A DNA stretch of 58,061 nucleotides from Propioniciclava tarda. GTDB taxonomy: Bacteria > Actinomycetota > Actinomycetes > Propionibacteriales > Propionibacteriaceae. The DNA lies in contig NZ_FXTL01000020.1 of NCBI RefSeq assembly GCF_900182665.1, positions 1 to 58,061 on the forward strand. Direction: 5' to 3'. The translations under genes were made by a program, and so were the position numbers. The notes below the pieces were generated by a model. It worked only from the letters and a program-made list of their open reading frames with translations. It was not told where the DNA came from and ran no database searches. Below are positions 1 through 7,870 of this stretch, one piece after another. The first letter of the stretch is position 1. The number at the start of each line of letters is the position of its first letter.

Positions 1-94
1 CTGACTCACCCTCGCCGCTCGACAGCCGCGACGGCGACCCACCCGCCACCCACGACCAACCCGCCGTCAGATAGACGCCTTGTTCAGCAGGCTC

Positions 95-685
95 CTAGAG
101 GCGGTGCATCCGCGACATCGGACGCGAGCCCCACGACTCGCCCGAGTCTGAGCAGAGCCCGTCGCGGACGAAACCGTTGCGCTCGTAGAACCGGACGGCG
201 CGCCGGTTCTCGTCGTAGACCCAGAGATACGCCGGACGCCGACCCGGCAGCGCCGCGTCGAGGAGGGCTTGGCCCAGGCCGGTGCCGTGCGTGTGGGACG
301 CCGTGTAGAGGTGCGAGAGCACGACGTCGGTTGACGCCTTGAACCAGCGTTCGCCGAGGTGCGGCTCCTCCCACTCCTCGGCCCCGAGACCGGCGGAGGC
401 GACCCCCATCACGTCACCGCGGCTGTCGCGGGCGATGAGGTGGCGCCGGAAGGGCTCGCGTCCGGCCGCGTCGGCGCTGGTCGTCTCGGCGATGTCGTCG
501 TGGAGGTGGGCGATCCGTTGGTCGAACTCGGCGCGGCGGGCGTCCCCGAACGCGGCCCCGGCGATGGGCTCGTAGGTGTGCGCCAGGAACTCGATGTGGG
601 CCCGGACGTACGCCTCGGCGTCCTCGGCGGTGACGGCGGCGATGGTGAACGCGACGGACGGCGGCGACAACGGCACGGCGTCCAT
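95..685 (-). CDS. GNAT-family N-acetyltransferase
   Basis: The 196-residue product has the layout of a GNAT acetyltransferase, which transfers an acetyl group from acetyl-CoA to an amine. The C-terminal half carries the typical run of an acetyl-CoA loop (HTHGTGLGQALLDAAL), a beta strand (YLWVYDENRRAVRFYERNGF) and the closing F-Y-x-x-x-G-F element. The substrate cannot be told from sequence. It is transcribed away from the molybdenum cofactor genes and shares a 163-bp gap with moaB/mogA. The ATG at 685 is the furthest start that keeps a GNAT N-terminus; I see no strong ribosome binding site. Bases 1-94 downstream hold no gene I can support. Confidence 0.85.
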   Translation of the reverse strand: MDAVPLSPPSVAFTIAAVTAEDAEAYVRAHIEFLAHTYEPIAGAAFGDARRAEFDQRIAHLHDDIAETTSADAAGREPFRRHLIARDSRGDVMGVASAGLGAEEWEEPHLGERWFKASTDVVLSHLYTASHTHGTGLGQALLDAALPGRRPAYLWVYDENRRAVRFYERNGFVRDGLCSDSGESWGSRPMSRMHRL

Positions 686-836
686 TCTGGACCTGCGCGG
701 CGTGAGCTGAGGCGGGTCCGGGCAAGAGGATGGTCGCGACGGGAGACGTCCGGTGGTGGCGAGGCATCCCGGCTGCCAGGGCGAGAACGGTCGCGTGCGG
801 GAATCGGCAGGTCGTGGTGTTCGTGGGGCGGTTTGC

Positions 837-842
837 TACGGT
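837..842 (+). promoter_or_regulatory. -10 hexamer of leaderless moaB/mogA transcript
   Basis: TACGGT lies 6 nt before the GTG start at 849 and there is no Shine-Dalgarno sequence, so the transcript probably starts at or next to the start codon. Inferred from pattern only. Confidence 0.45.
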
Positions 843-848
843 GGCCGG

Positions 849-1349
849 GTGTCTGAGTTCCGTGTGCTGGCCCATGTGATCACCGTGTCGAACCGGTGCT
901 CCGCCGGCGTGCGGGAGGACACGTCCGGGCTGCTGGCGGAGCGAGTGCTGACCGGGTCCGGGTACGAGGTGACCCGAGCGCTGGTGCCGGACGGCGCCGA
1001 ATCTGTGCGTGCGGCGCTGCTTGGGGGGCTGGCGTCCGGGGCGCGGTTCATCGTGACCTCCGGAGGCACCGGCGTGACCCCGACCGACCGGACGCCCGAG
1101 GGCACACTCGACGTCCTCGATCGCGAGCTGCCGGGGCTCGCCGAACTGCTCCGCGCGGACGCCGTCCGCACGACGCCGTTCGGGGCGCTGACGCGCGGTC
1201 TCGCCGGGGTCGTGGACGCGACGCCGGACTCGCCCGGAGCGCTCATCGTGAACCTGCCCGGCAAGCCGGTGGCCGTCGAGGAGGGGCTGGCGGTGCTGCT
1301 GCCGCTCGTGCCGCACATCCTCGACCAGTTGGCTGGGGGCGATCACTGA
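849..1349 (+). CDS. mog: molybdopterin adenylyltransferase-type protein (MogA/MoaB family)
   Basis: This 166-residue protein belongs to the MogA/MoaB family, which adenylylates molybdopterin ahead of molybdate insertion. The family signature TSGGTGVTPTDRTPEGT is present, followed by the NLPGKP loop near the C-terminus. An open frame extends upstream to 753, but the family N-terminus begins at VSEFRVLAHVITVSN, so I place the start at GTG 849; a TACGGT hexamer 6 nt upstream fits a leaderless message. The stop overlaps the moaE ATG by one base (TGATG), so mog, moaE and moaA are a translationally coupled operon. Whether it acts as MogA or MoaB cannot be separated by eye. Confidence 0.88.
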   Translation: MSEFRVLAHVITVSNRCSAGVREDTSGLLAERVLTGSGYEVTRALVPDGAESVRAALLGGLASGARFIVTSGGTGVTPTDRTPEGTLDVLDRELPGLAELLRADAVRTTPFGALTRGLAGVVDATPDSPGALIVNLPGKPVAVEEGLAVLLPLVPHILDQLAGGDH

Positions 1350-1798
1350 TGCCGGTCCTGGAGGCGTTCGTCACCGACCAGCCCATCGACTCCGACCGCA
1401 TGCTGCTGGCCGTCGAGTCGCCGGCCGTGGGGGCGGTGGCGTCCTTCTACGGGGTCATCCGCAACCACGACCCGGAGGCGTCCGGCGAGGTCGTCTCGCT
1501 CGACTACACGTGCCATCCGGACGCGGGCCGCATCATCCGCGAGATCGCCGATTCGGTGGTGACCCAGTTGGACCCCGAGGGCGAGGCCCTGGTCGTCGTC
1601 GGCCATCGCATCGGACGCCTCGTCGTCGGCGACGCCGCTCTCGTGGCGCACGTCGCCACCGGGCACCGCGGGCTGGCGTTCACCGTCTGCCAGGAGCTCG
1701 TCGAACGCATCAAGGCCGAGTTGCCGATCTGGAAGCACCAGCAGGAGGCGTCCGGACGCACCGTCTGGTCCAACCTCGGATTGGACGCCGATGGCTGA
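1349..1798 (+). CDS. moaE: molybdopterin synthase catalytic subunit MoaE
   Basis: MoaE (149 residues) is the large subunit of molybdopterin synthase, which adds two sulfurs carried by MoaD thiocarboxylate to precursor Z (cPMP). Recognisable features are GAVASFYGVIRNHD near the N-terminus, the central L-D-Y-T-C-H segment, the HRIGRLVVGDAALV block and the C-terminal ELPIWKHQ motif with the conserved lysines. It overlaps mog by 1 nt and moaA by 8 nt. Its partner subunit MoaD is not in this operon but in the facing operon at 3201-3440, so the two synthase subunits come from convergent transcription units. Confidence 0.93.
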   Translation: MPVLEAFVTDQPIDSDRMLLAVESPAVGAVASFYGVIRNHDPEASGEVVSLDYTCHPDAGRIIREIADSVVTQLDPEGEALVVVGHRIGRLVVGDAALVAHVATGHRGLAFTVCQELVERIKAELPIWKHQQEASGRTVWSNLGLDADG

Positions 1799-2801
1799 GG
1801 TCGCCGGGCGGTTGGTCGACACGCACGGGCGCGTCCATCGCGACCTCCGCATCTCGCTGACCGATCACTGCAACCTGCGCTGCACCTACTGCATGCCCGC
1901 CGAGGGCGTCGAGTGGCTGCCGCGCGAGACGTTGCTGACGCCCGCCGAGCTGATGCGGATCGTGCGCGTCGCAGTCGGGCTGGGGCTCACCGAGGTGCGG
2001 CTGACCGGGGGCGAGCCGCTGTTGCGTCCTGACGTGGTCGAGATCGTCGCCCGGATCGCGGCGTTGACTACCCCGGACGGTGGGCGTCCGGAGGTGTCGA
2101 TCACGACCAACGGCATCGGGCTGGCCCGGCTCGCCGAGCCGCTGGCGGACGCCGGGCTGACGCGGGTGAACGTGTCGTTGGACACGCTGAGGCCCGAGCG
2201 GTTCAAGGCCTTGACGCGGCGCGATCGGCTGGCTGACGTGCTCGCCGGGCTGGACGCCGCGCGCGCCGCCGGACTGGCGCCGATCAAGGTCAACGCGCTG
2301 CTGATGCGCGGGGTGAACGATGACGAGGCCGTCGACCTCGTGCGCTGGGCCGTGGATGCCGGGCATGAGCTGCGCTTCATCGAGCACATGCCGCTGGACG
2401 CCGGCCACACCTGGCGGCGCGACGAGATGATCACCGGCGCGGAGATCCTGGCCCGGCTCGGTGAGGCGTTCGCGCTGACGCCGATCGCGGGGCGGGGGGC
2501 AGCGCCCGCGGAGCGCTGGCTCGTGGACGGCGGACCCGGGTCGGTCGGCGTCATCGCCTCGGTGACGATGCCCTTCTGCGGGGCCTGTGACCGGCTGCGG
2601 CTCACCGCCGACGGTCAGGTGCGCAACTGCCTGTTCGCCCGCGACGAGTCGGACCTGCGCGGACCCCTGCGCGCGGGGGCGTCCGATGAGGAACTGGCGG
2701 AGATCTTCGTGTCGTGCCTGGTGGCGAAGTTGCCCGGGCACGGCATCAACGAGCCGGGTTTCCTGCAGCCGAGGCGTCCGATGAGCGCGATCGGCGGTTG
2801 A
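1791..2801 (+). CDS. moaA: GTP 3',8-cyclase MoaA
   Basis: MoaA (336 residues) is a radical SAM enzyme that, with MoaC, converts GTP to cyclic pyranopterin monophosphate, the first step of molybdenum cofactor synthesis. The SAM-binding cluster motif is C27-x3-C31-x2-C34 in DHCNLRCTYC. The second, substrate-binding cluster motif is near the C-terminus (FCGACDRLRLTADGQVRNC). The protein ends in Gly-Gly, as needed for MoaA activity. The ATG overlaps the end of moaE by 8 nt. A palindromic repeat starts 19 nt after the stop and may serve as the 3' end of the operon. Confidence 0.96.
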   Translation: MAEVAGRLVDTHGRVHRDLRISLTDHCNLRCTYCMPAEGVEWLPRETLLTPAELMRIVRVAVGLGLTEVRLTGGEPLLRPDVVEIVARIAALTTPDGGRPEVSITTNGIGLARLAEPLADAGLTRVNVSLDTLRPERFKALTRRDRLADVLAGLDAARAAGLAPIKVNALLMRGVNDDEAVDLVRWAVDAGHELRFIEHMPLDAGHTWRRDEMITGAEILARLGEAFALTPIAGRGAAPAERWLVDGGPGSVGVIASVTMPFCGACDRLRLTADGQVRNCLFARDESDLRGPLRAGASDEELAEIFVSCLVAKLPGHGINEPGFLQPRRPMSAIGG

Positions 2802-2819
2802 CACCACTGGCCCATTGAT

Positions 2820-2856
2820 GGCGGGAAAAGTATCGCTAGGCGATACCAATTCCGCC
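2820..2856. repeat. 37-nt nested palindrome, copy A
   Basis: The element has a 7-3-7-3-7-3-7 layout: outer arms GGCGGGA and TTCCGCC, inner arms GTATCGC and GCGATAC around a TAG loop, with 3-nt bulges between. Related copies lie at 3144-3181 and 47227-47263. This copy starts 19 nt after the moaA stop. Each copy sits 17-20 nt past a stop codon, so a role as a 3'-end hairpin or terminator is likely, although no T-run follows. Confidence 0.75.
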
Positions 2857-2900
2857 ACCTCTCAAAGAGGCATACGTCGGCACTCAAACGACACAGGTCG

Positions 2901-3104
2901 TCAACGGGCAGGGTGCTGCCCAGGTCGAGAACCGTGTCCTCGACGCAGGTTCGCCGCCACGAGGCGGTGCAGCCTGGCGTGTGGAAGCCCCGCCGCGAGC
3001 GCCTGCTCTCGCGACGTCACGTACTCCTGAAGGGTCAAGAGGCGCACGAGGGACGGGGGGAGGTTATGGGCGAACACGTCTTCACAGGGGGCGCCAGAAG
3101 CCAT
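2901..3104 (-). pseudogene. remnant of an AbiEi-type antitoxin N-terminal domain
   Basis: A 67-codon open frame encodes a stretch (LLTLQEYVTSREQALAAGL followed by RLHRLVAANLRRG) that resembles the first helix-turn-helix of AbiEi/DUF559-type proteins, where the usual pattern is an R-x-Q-A-x-x-A-G-L core. It compares well with the start of the full-length gene at 34019-34951 (GVISRAQAVEAGLSDKALSILV). Everything beyond the first domain is missing, so I read it as a truncated remnant. It sits between two copies of the 37-nt palindrome and has no copy of the GGCGTCC word. The rest of the 2802-3200 gap holds only these two repeats. The call rests on a short similarity seen by eye. Confidence 0.4.
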
Positions 3105-3143
3105 TTCTTGGCACCCTGTGGATCACTTCTTCCGCAGATTCTT

Positions 3144-3181
3144 GGCGGATGCGGTCTCGCTAGGCGATACCCGATCCCGCC
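3144..3181. repeat. 37-nt nested palindrome family, copy B
   Basis: Outer arms GGCGGAT and ATCCCGCC (one base longer than in copy A), inner arms GTCTCGC and GCGATAC around TAG. It lies 20 nt beyond the moaD stop on the minus strand, mirroring copy A beyond moaA. Confidence 0.7.
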
Positions 3182-3200
3182 AGCAATCCGAAGATTCCGC

Positions 3201-3440
3201 CTAGCCGCCGGCGAAGGGCGGGAGGATGTCGACGGTCGCGGTCGGGGCCAGAGCTAGGTCGCGATCCTCGCTGCGGGCTCCGTCAACCAGGACCGAGCAG
3301 CGACCCAGGACCTTGGCGAAGTCCTCGCCGTGGACGTCGGTGAGCTGGTCGAGCAACGCTCCGAGGGTATCGGCGACCCGCATCTCGGACCCGACCTGGG
3401 CCGCAGCCGCAGCAGCGGCGAAGTAGCGGATGGTGGCCAT
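3201..3440 (-). CDS. moaD: molybdopterin synthase sulfur carrier subunit MoaD
   Basis: This 79-residue protein has the beta-grasp fold sequence of MoaD/ThiS carriers and ends PPFAGG. The terminal Gly-Gly is adenylylated by an E1-like enzyme (candidate at 7871-8635) and then carries the sulfur as a thiocarboxylate to MoaE. Near the N-terminus (RYFAAAAAAAQVG) is the usual alanine-rich helix. The ATG overlaps the mobA stop by 1 nt (TGATG), so it is the last gene of moeA-moaC-mobA-moaD. Confidence 0.92.
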   Translation of the reverse strand: MATIRYFAAAAAAAQVGSEMRVADTLGALLDQLTDVHGEDFAKVLGRCSVLVDGARSEDRDLALAPTATVDILPPFAGG

Positions 3441-4423
3441 CAGACGTCCTCCTGGGGTGTGGGTGCGGCGTTCGCGGCATCTTCCAAGACTCGGCGTAGA
3501 TACTCGGGGTCACCCCCGCGGCCGACCGCGATCCCGAGAATATACGCGCTCACCGGGGCCATCGGACGCGCGCCCGCGTGCGCGATCTCGCGGGTCATGT
3601 CCAGCACGGCTTCCATGTCGACGAGCGCCGGATCGACTCCGAGCGCCGCGCACGCACGCTCGACGAACGGTGCCCAGGTGTCGCGGTCTTCTGGTTGACG
3701 CATCGCGTTTCTCCTTCTCAGGTGAGCATTCCAGCGGGCGTGATCGGCCCAGGTGTCGAGGTCGTCGCCGGACGCATCGTCCGCCGCGACCAACTCCGGC
3801 TCAAGCGGGCCCAGCATCCCCCGCACCGACCGGTTCCTGGGGTCACCGTACGCGGCCGCCGCCCGCCGCAGCGCCGCGCTGTCGTAGAGGCCGAGCAGCC
3901 ACTGCGGGTGCTGATCGCGCCCGCGCAGCGCATAGGCCGACCCGCCCTCGGACGCCGCTGCCCGCAGCGCCGCGACCGCCGCGGGCGCGTCCGGGAGGTC
4001 GCAGGCCAGGACGAGCGTCCAGGGCGCCGGCTCGGGGATGGCGTCCAGGCCGGCGACGAGGCCGGCTGCCGGTCCGCTGCCGGCGGGGGTTTCGAGCGTC
4101 AGCCGGACGCCGTCGGGCACGTCCACGCGACCCACGACCACGACGGTCGCCGCATCCGGGACGGCGGCGATCACCCGGTCGAGCAGCCGGACGCCGCCCA
4201 CGACCAAGTCAGCCTTCGAGACGCCGCCCAGCCGGGATCCGCGCCCCCCGGCGAGGATGATCGCGTCGTACTTCAGCGCCGACGCTCCATGGCCGAGGGA
4301 GCTGCCTCGCTCGCCGCCGGACACCACGTCCACCGGGCTTTCAGTCAGGCTGTCGGTCTGCGTCCGATGCAGCGGTGCCCGGCCCGCGGCCAGCGGCCCC
4401 TCGGGGTCGTGCCGATCACTCAT
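3440..4423 (-). CDS. mobA: molybdenum cofactor guanylyltransferase MobA fused to a DUF6457 domain
   Basis: Residues 52-238 form a MobA-type nucleotidyltransferase, which joins GMP to Mo-molybdopterin to make the bis-PGD cofactor used by NarG. The GTP-binding loop LAGGRGSRLGG (58-67) and the metal-binding ACDLPDAP block (140-147) are present. Residues 247-318 are an extra domain that matches the separate protein at 9250-9528 (shared core RPMAPV-x-AYILG-x-AVG); I believe it is catalogued as DUF6457. Residues 1-50 are not needed for MobA and the true start may lie further in. The start overlaps moaC by 8 nt. An AAGGAG ribosome binding site and ATG sit at the domain junction (3701-3718), so the C-terminal module could also be made alone. 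Confidence 0.88.
   Translation of the reverse strand: MSDRHDPEGPLAAGRAPLHRTQTDSLTESPVDVVSGGERGSSLGHGASALKYDAIILAGGRGSRLGGVSKADLVVGGVRLLDRVIAAVPDAATVVVVGRVDVPDGVRLTLETPAGSGPAAGLVAGLDAIPEPAPWTLVLACDLPDAPAAVAALRAAASEGGSAYALRGRDQHPQWLLGLYDSAALRRAAAAYGDPRNRSVRGMLGPLEPELVAADDASGDDLDTWADHARWNAHLRRRNAMRQPEDRDTWAPFVERACAALGVDPALVDMEAVLDMTREIAHAGARPMAPVSAYILGIAVGRGGDPEYLRRVLEDAANAAPTPQEDV
3701..3718 (-). promoter_or_regulatory. internal ribosome binding site and ATG for the DUF6457 module
   Basis: On the minus strand AGAAGGAG is followed by 7 nt and an ATG (3703-3701) in frame with mobA. Translation from here gives an 87-residue protein, close to the 92 residues of the stand-alone homologue behind narI. 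A TGA in the +1 frame just before the binding site looks like the stop of an ancestral separate mobA. Confidence 0.5.
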
Positions 4424-4895
4424 CTCGGGTCCACGTTCCCGAGCGTCCGCCCTCCTTGGCCAGCAGCCGGACGTCGGCGATGTGTGCGCCGCGATCGCGG
4501 CCCTTGATCATGTCGATCACGTTCAGCGCGGCCACGGCGACGGCGGTCAGCGCTTCCATCTCGACGCCGGTCCGGTCGGCCGTGCGAACCGTCGCCACGA
4601 TGTCCACCCCGGCGTCGGTGATGGTGAGATCGACCGTCACGCCGTGCACGCCGATGATGTGCGCCAACGGCAGCAGCTCGGGCGTCTTCTTCGCCCCCGC
4701 GATCCCCGCGACCCGCGCGACCGCGAGCACATCGCCCTTGGGCACGGACCCGTCGCGCAGCAGCGCGACCGTCTCCGGCGAGCACCGCACCGATCCGGCC
4801 GCCGTCGCCGCGCGCACCGTCGGCGTCTTGGCGGTCACGTCGACCATCCGCGCCTGCCCGGCTCCGTCGAGATGGGTGAACGGCTGGTCGCTCAT
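4416..4895 (-). CDS. moaC: cyclic pyranopterin monophosphate synthase MoaC
   Basis: MoaC (159 residues) rearranges the 3',8-cyclised GTP made by MoaA into cPMP. Diagnostic blocks are MVDVTAK near the N-terminus, KGDVLAVARVAGI, KKTPELLPLAHI, TGVEMEALTA and the C-terminal VRLLAKEGGRSG. The longer open frame to 5258 is not used: the family N-terminus begins at MSDQPFTHLDGAGQARMVDV, at ATG 4895. This ATG overlaps the moeA stop by 4 nt (ATGA), so moeA, moaC, mobA and moaD are coupled. Confidence 0.95.
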   Translation of the reverse strand: MSDQPFTHLDGAGQARMVDVTAKTPTVRAATAAGSVRCSPETVALLRDGSVPKGDVLAVARVAGIAGAKKTPELLPLAHIIGVHGVTVDLTITDAGVDIVATVRTADRTGVEMEALTAVAVAALNVIDMIKGRDRGAHIADVRLLAKEGGRSGTWTRDE

Positions 4896-6121
4896 GCCAA
4901 GCTCCTTGTCAGCAGTACATCGCCGGGCTGCACGGACGTCACGTCCTCCGGCACGGACGCCAGCGCGTCGGCCAGCGCGAGCGCGCTGACCATGTGGGAC
5001 GCCGACCCGCGCCGGTGCGCCCGCCGCAGGCGTCGGACGCCGTCGGCGTCGGTCTCGATACTCACGGGGACGAACTGGCGGCGTCCGGCGTGGGACGACC
5101 ACGTGTCGTCGGCGACGGCCGCGGACCAGGTCCGCGCCGGACGACCCTGCAGCCGATCGATCACCGGACGCACGAACAGCTCGTAGCTCACCGCCGCCGA
5201 CAAGGGGTTCCCGGGCAGCGCCAGCACCGGCACGACCCGGCCGGACGGCGTCCGCCACCGCGCGAATCCCTGGGGCTTGCCGGGCTGCATGAAGACGGCC
5301 CGGAACTGCGCGTCGCCGCGCTCGGCCAGCACGATCCGCACGACGTCGTAGTCGCCGACGCTCACCCCTCCCGAGAGCACGACCAGGTCGGCGTGCTCGG
5401 CGAGGGCGTCGAGGCCGGCGGCGAAGGCGTCCGGATCGTCCGGCAACACCGAGACCCTCAGCACCTCGGCCCCGTCGCGGCGGGCGGCCTCGGCGAGGAA
5501 CGTCGAGTTCGACTCGTAGATCTCACCGCGCGCGAGGTCGCGTCCGGGAGGCGAGAGTTCGTCGCCGGTCGAGGCGACGTTCACGATCGGACGCCGCACG
5601 ACGGCCACCTCGTCGCGTCCGCAGGCGGCGACCAGGGCCAGCGCGCGGGCGTCCAGGACGTGGCCCGGCGCCAGCACCGCGTCGCCGACGGCCAGGTCCT
5701 CGCCAGGGTGCCGGACGTTGGCGCCCGCCGGCACCACCTCGTTGACCACGATGCTGCCATCAGCCTCGGTCACCAGCTCGCGCTGGATCACCGTGTCGCA
5801 CCCGGTCGGCACCGGCGCGCCCGTCATGATGCGCGCGCACTGGCCGGATCCAACGGCTGGGTCCTCGGACGACCCTGCGGGCACGTCCGCGACCTCGAGC
5901 AAAACCGCCCCCACCGCGAGATCGTCACCGTGCACCGCGAACCCGTCCATGCCCGAGTTGGTGAACGCCGGGACCGGTCCGCGGCTCGTGACCGGCTCGG
6001 CGAGCGTCAGCCCGGCGGCTCGGGTGTAGGGCTCCATGAAGACGTCGTCGAGGGGCGCGACCAGGCTCAGGACCTCGTCCAGATACTGCTCGACCGTCCG
6101 CGTGGGGCGTGGCTCGTTCAC
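4892..6121 (-). CDS. moeA: molybdopterin molybdenumtransferase MoeA
   Basis: MoeA (409 residues) inserts molybdate into adenylylated molybdopterin. The sequence shows the N-terminal dimerisation segment (NSGMDGFAVHGDD), the MTGAPVPTGCDTVIQRE block, the GGVSVGDYD motif with its catalytic aspartates, and ALPGNPLSAAVSYELFV before the C-terminal beta-barrel domain. It heads the minus-strand operon and is divergent from the nitroreductase gene. The start is GTG; a weak -10-like TAGAAC ends 6 nt upstream and no Shine-Dalgarno is visible. Confidence 0.95.
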   Translation of the reverse strand: MNEPRPTRTVEQYLDEVLSLVAPLDDVFMEPYTRAAGLTLAEPVTSRGPVPAFTNSGMDGFAVHGDDLAVGAVLLEVADVPAGSSEDPAVGSGQCARIMTGAPVPTGCDTVIQRELVTEADGSIVVNEVVPAGANVRHPGEDLAVGDAVLAPGHVLDARALALVAACGRDEVAVVRRPIVNVASTGDELSPPGRDLARGEIYESNSTFLAEAARRDGAEVLRVSVLPDDPDAFAAGLDALAEHADLVVLSGGVSVGDYDVVRIVLAERGDAQFRAVFMQPGKPQGFARWRTPSGRVVPVLALPGNPLSAAVSYELFVRPVIDRLQGRPARTWSAAVADDTWSSHAGRRQFVPVSIETDADGVRRLRRAHRRGSASHMVSALALADALASVPEDVTSVQPGDVLLTRSLA

Positions 6122-6191
6122 CCGTCGGTTCTACCACGCCCGCCGCCTCCGGGCGACCCGGTCGCCACCGATGTGTCCGCCCGCGCGCGCC

Positions 6192-6197
6192 TAGACT
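6192..6197 (+). promoter_or_regulatory. -10 hexamer of leaderless nitroreductase transcript
   Basis: TAGACT is 6 nt upstream of the GTG at 6204, without a Shine-Dalgarno sequence between. Confidence 0.45.
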
Positions 6198-6203
6198 GCG
6201 CGG

Positions 6204-6920
6204 GTGCTCGCAGAAGATTTCTCCGCCTTGGCGCGGCAGCGTTACAGCGTCCGGGACTTCCGCCCCGACCCCATCCCGGACGCCGTCCTGGACGCCATCC
6301 TCGGCGACGCCGCCTTCTCGCCGAGCTGGAGCAACACGCGTCCGTACTGCCTCGCGGTCGCGTCCGGTGAGCGCAAGGACCGACTGAAGGACGCCTACGT
6401 CAAGGCCTTCACCGAGGCGCTGCCGCTGCAGCGCAAGGAGCCGGCCGCGATCCTCAGGGCCACGCTGCTGCGCCGCTGGCCGGACGCCGACTACAAGACC
6501 TGGGGCCGCTACCCGGACGCCTTGCGCGAGCGCAGCGTCAAGGTGGGCAAGGGTCTGTACACCCATCTGGGCATCGCCCGCGAGGATCGCGCCGCCCGCG
6601 ACGCCAAGGCTCAGCGTCACCTCGAGTTCCACGGTGCCCCGACGGTGGGCTTCGTGTTCGTGCACGAAGGCCTGATGCCCTTCGCCGCCCTGGACGCCGG
6701 ACTCATGCTGCAGACCCTGTTCTTGTCGGCGACGGCGCACGGCCTCGGGTCGTGCGCCCTGGGCGTCCTGACGACGTGGCGGCATCCGGTGGACGCCGAG
6801 TTCGACGTGCCGAAGGACTACAAGCTGATCACCGGCTTCTTGCTGGGCTACCCGAGCGAGCACCCGGTCAACGCGTTCCGGGCGGAGCATCCGCCGGTCG
6901 AGCAGGCGCGTCCGCGCTAG
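6204..6920 (+). CDS. nitroreductase-family FMN oxidoreductase
   Basis: A 238-residue protein of the nitroreductase (FMN-dependent NAD(P)H oxidoreductase) family. The N-terminal RYSVRDFRPDPI is the usual flavin-phosphate binding segment (R-x-S-x-R-x-F), SPSWSNTRPYCLAVA is the second family block, and a Gly/Ala-rich helix (DAGLMLQTLFLSATAHGLGSC) is followed by the C-terminal LLGYP. Substrate is unknown. It starts with GTG, probably as a leaderless message. It stands between two molybdenum cofactor transcription units, but nothing in the sequence ties it to that pathway. Confidence 0.88.
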   Translation: MLAEDFSALARQRYSVRDFRPDPIPDAVLDAILGDAAFSPSWSNTRPYCLAVASGERKDRLKDAYVKAFTEALPLQRKEPAAILRATLLRRWPDADYKTWGRYPDALRERSVKVGKGLYTHLGIAREDRAARDAKAQRHLEFHGAPTVGFVFVHEGLMPFAALDAGLMLQTLFLSATAHGLGSCALGVLTTWRHPVDAEFDVPKDYKLITGFLLGYPSEHPVNAFRAEHPPVEQARPR

Positions 6921-7868
6921 TCAGAGCAGGGACGCCGCGAGCGCCAGGCTCTCGCGTAGGTAGTTCGTCGGCCAGAAGTACCACGGCGTGGGGCAGCTCA
7001 GGTGGGTGGCCTTCAGCCCGGACGCCGCCGCGATCCGCTCGGCCCGGACGACGTGGAACTCGCTCGTGACGAAGGCCACGGAGTACCCGGCGGGCAGCGT
7101 GGCGTCCAGCAGGCGCCGCGAGAACGCGAAGTTCTCCTCGGTCGAGGTCGCCCGGTCCTCGACCAGCACGGACGCCTCCGGCACGCCGTGCGCGACCAAG
7201 TACGCGCGCATCGCGTCGCCCTCCGGCAGGTCCTCGCCCGGACCCTGGCCGCCCGTCACCACCACGAGCGCGTGCGGGTTGAGGGCGTGGTACGCCAGCG
7301 CGGCGTCCAGGCGTCGCTCGAGCGTCGGCGACAACGTCGACCCATGCACCGCGGCCCCCAGCACGACCACCGCGTCCTCGCGGTAGGTGACCGTGTTTCG
7401 CGTCCCGGACCAGCCCAGGAAGCCCGCCAGCCCCACCATCGCTGCGGTCAGCAGCGTGGCGACCACGTGCAGCAGCCGCGGCAGGCGGCGGTAGGCCGCC
7501 GCCCAGATCAAGAAGAACAGTCCGGACGCCGCCACGAGCGCCATGCCCACGTTCCGGTTCGCCGTCATGGCCAGCCAGGCAGCGTTGGCGATCAAGGCGA
7601 GCCCGAGGACGCCGAGCACCGCCCTGACCACGGTGTGGGCCACTGCGCGAGGTGGCCGGGGGGTGGCCGACGCTGCGGCCGCCGCGAGAGCTCGTGGAGC
7701 CCTGGTCCGATTCCCTTGAGGACGTCGAGGCTGCGTCCGGACGGCGGCCGAGTCGTCCGGACCGGTGACGGTCAGGTCCGCGGGCGCAACGGAGTCTCGC
7801 TGACGCGCGCCGCTGAGGCGTCCAGGCGGAGGCGGCCGTTCGGTGGCCGAGTCGTCCGGGCCGGTCAC
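6921..7868 (-). CDS. YdcF/SanA-like (DUF218) membrane protein
   Basis: The C-terminal half (about residues 165-315) is a DUF218/YdcF domain: AVVVLGAAVHG, VVVTGGQGPGED, STEENFAFSR and VTSEFHVVRAERIA are characteristic. Related proteins act in envelope functions such as the E. coli SanA barrier protein; the reaction is unknown. Three hydrophobic segments (about 81-101, 107-126, 134-152) precede it. The first 75 residues are Pro/Arg-rich and include a 35-bp near-duplication. I chose the GTG at 7868, two bases after the thiF stop, but the GTG at 7643 (239 residues, first membrane segment at the N-terminus) is an equally plausible start. Confidence 0.75.
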   Translation of the reverse strand: MTGPDDSATERPPPPGRLSGARQRDSVAPADLTVTGPDDSAAVRTQPRRPQGNRTRAPRALAAAAASATPRPPRAVAHTVVRAVLGVLGLALIANAAWLAMTANRNVGMALVAASGLFFLIWAAAYRRLPRLLHVVATLLTAAMVGLAGFLGWSGTRNTVTYREDAVVVLGAAVHGSTLSPTLERRLDAALAYHALNPHALVVVTGGQGPGEDLPEGDAMRAYLVAHGVPEASVLVEDRATSTEENFAFSRRLLDATLPAGYSVAFVTSEFHVVRAERIAAASGLKATHLSCPTPWYFWPTNYLRESLALAASLL

Positions 7869-7870
7869 GA

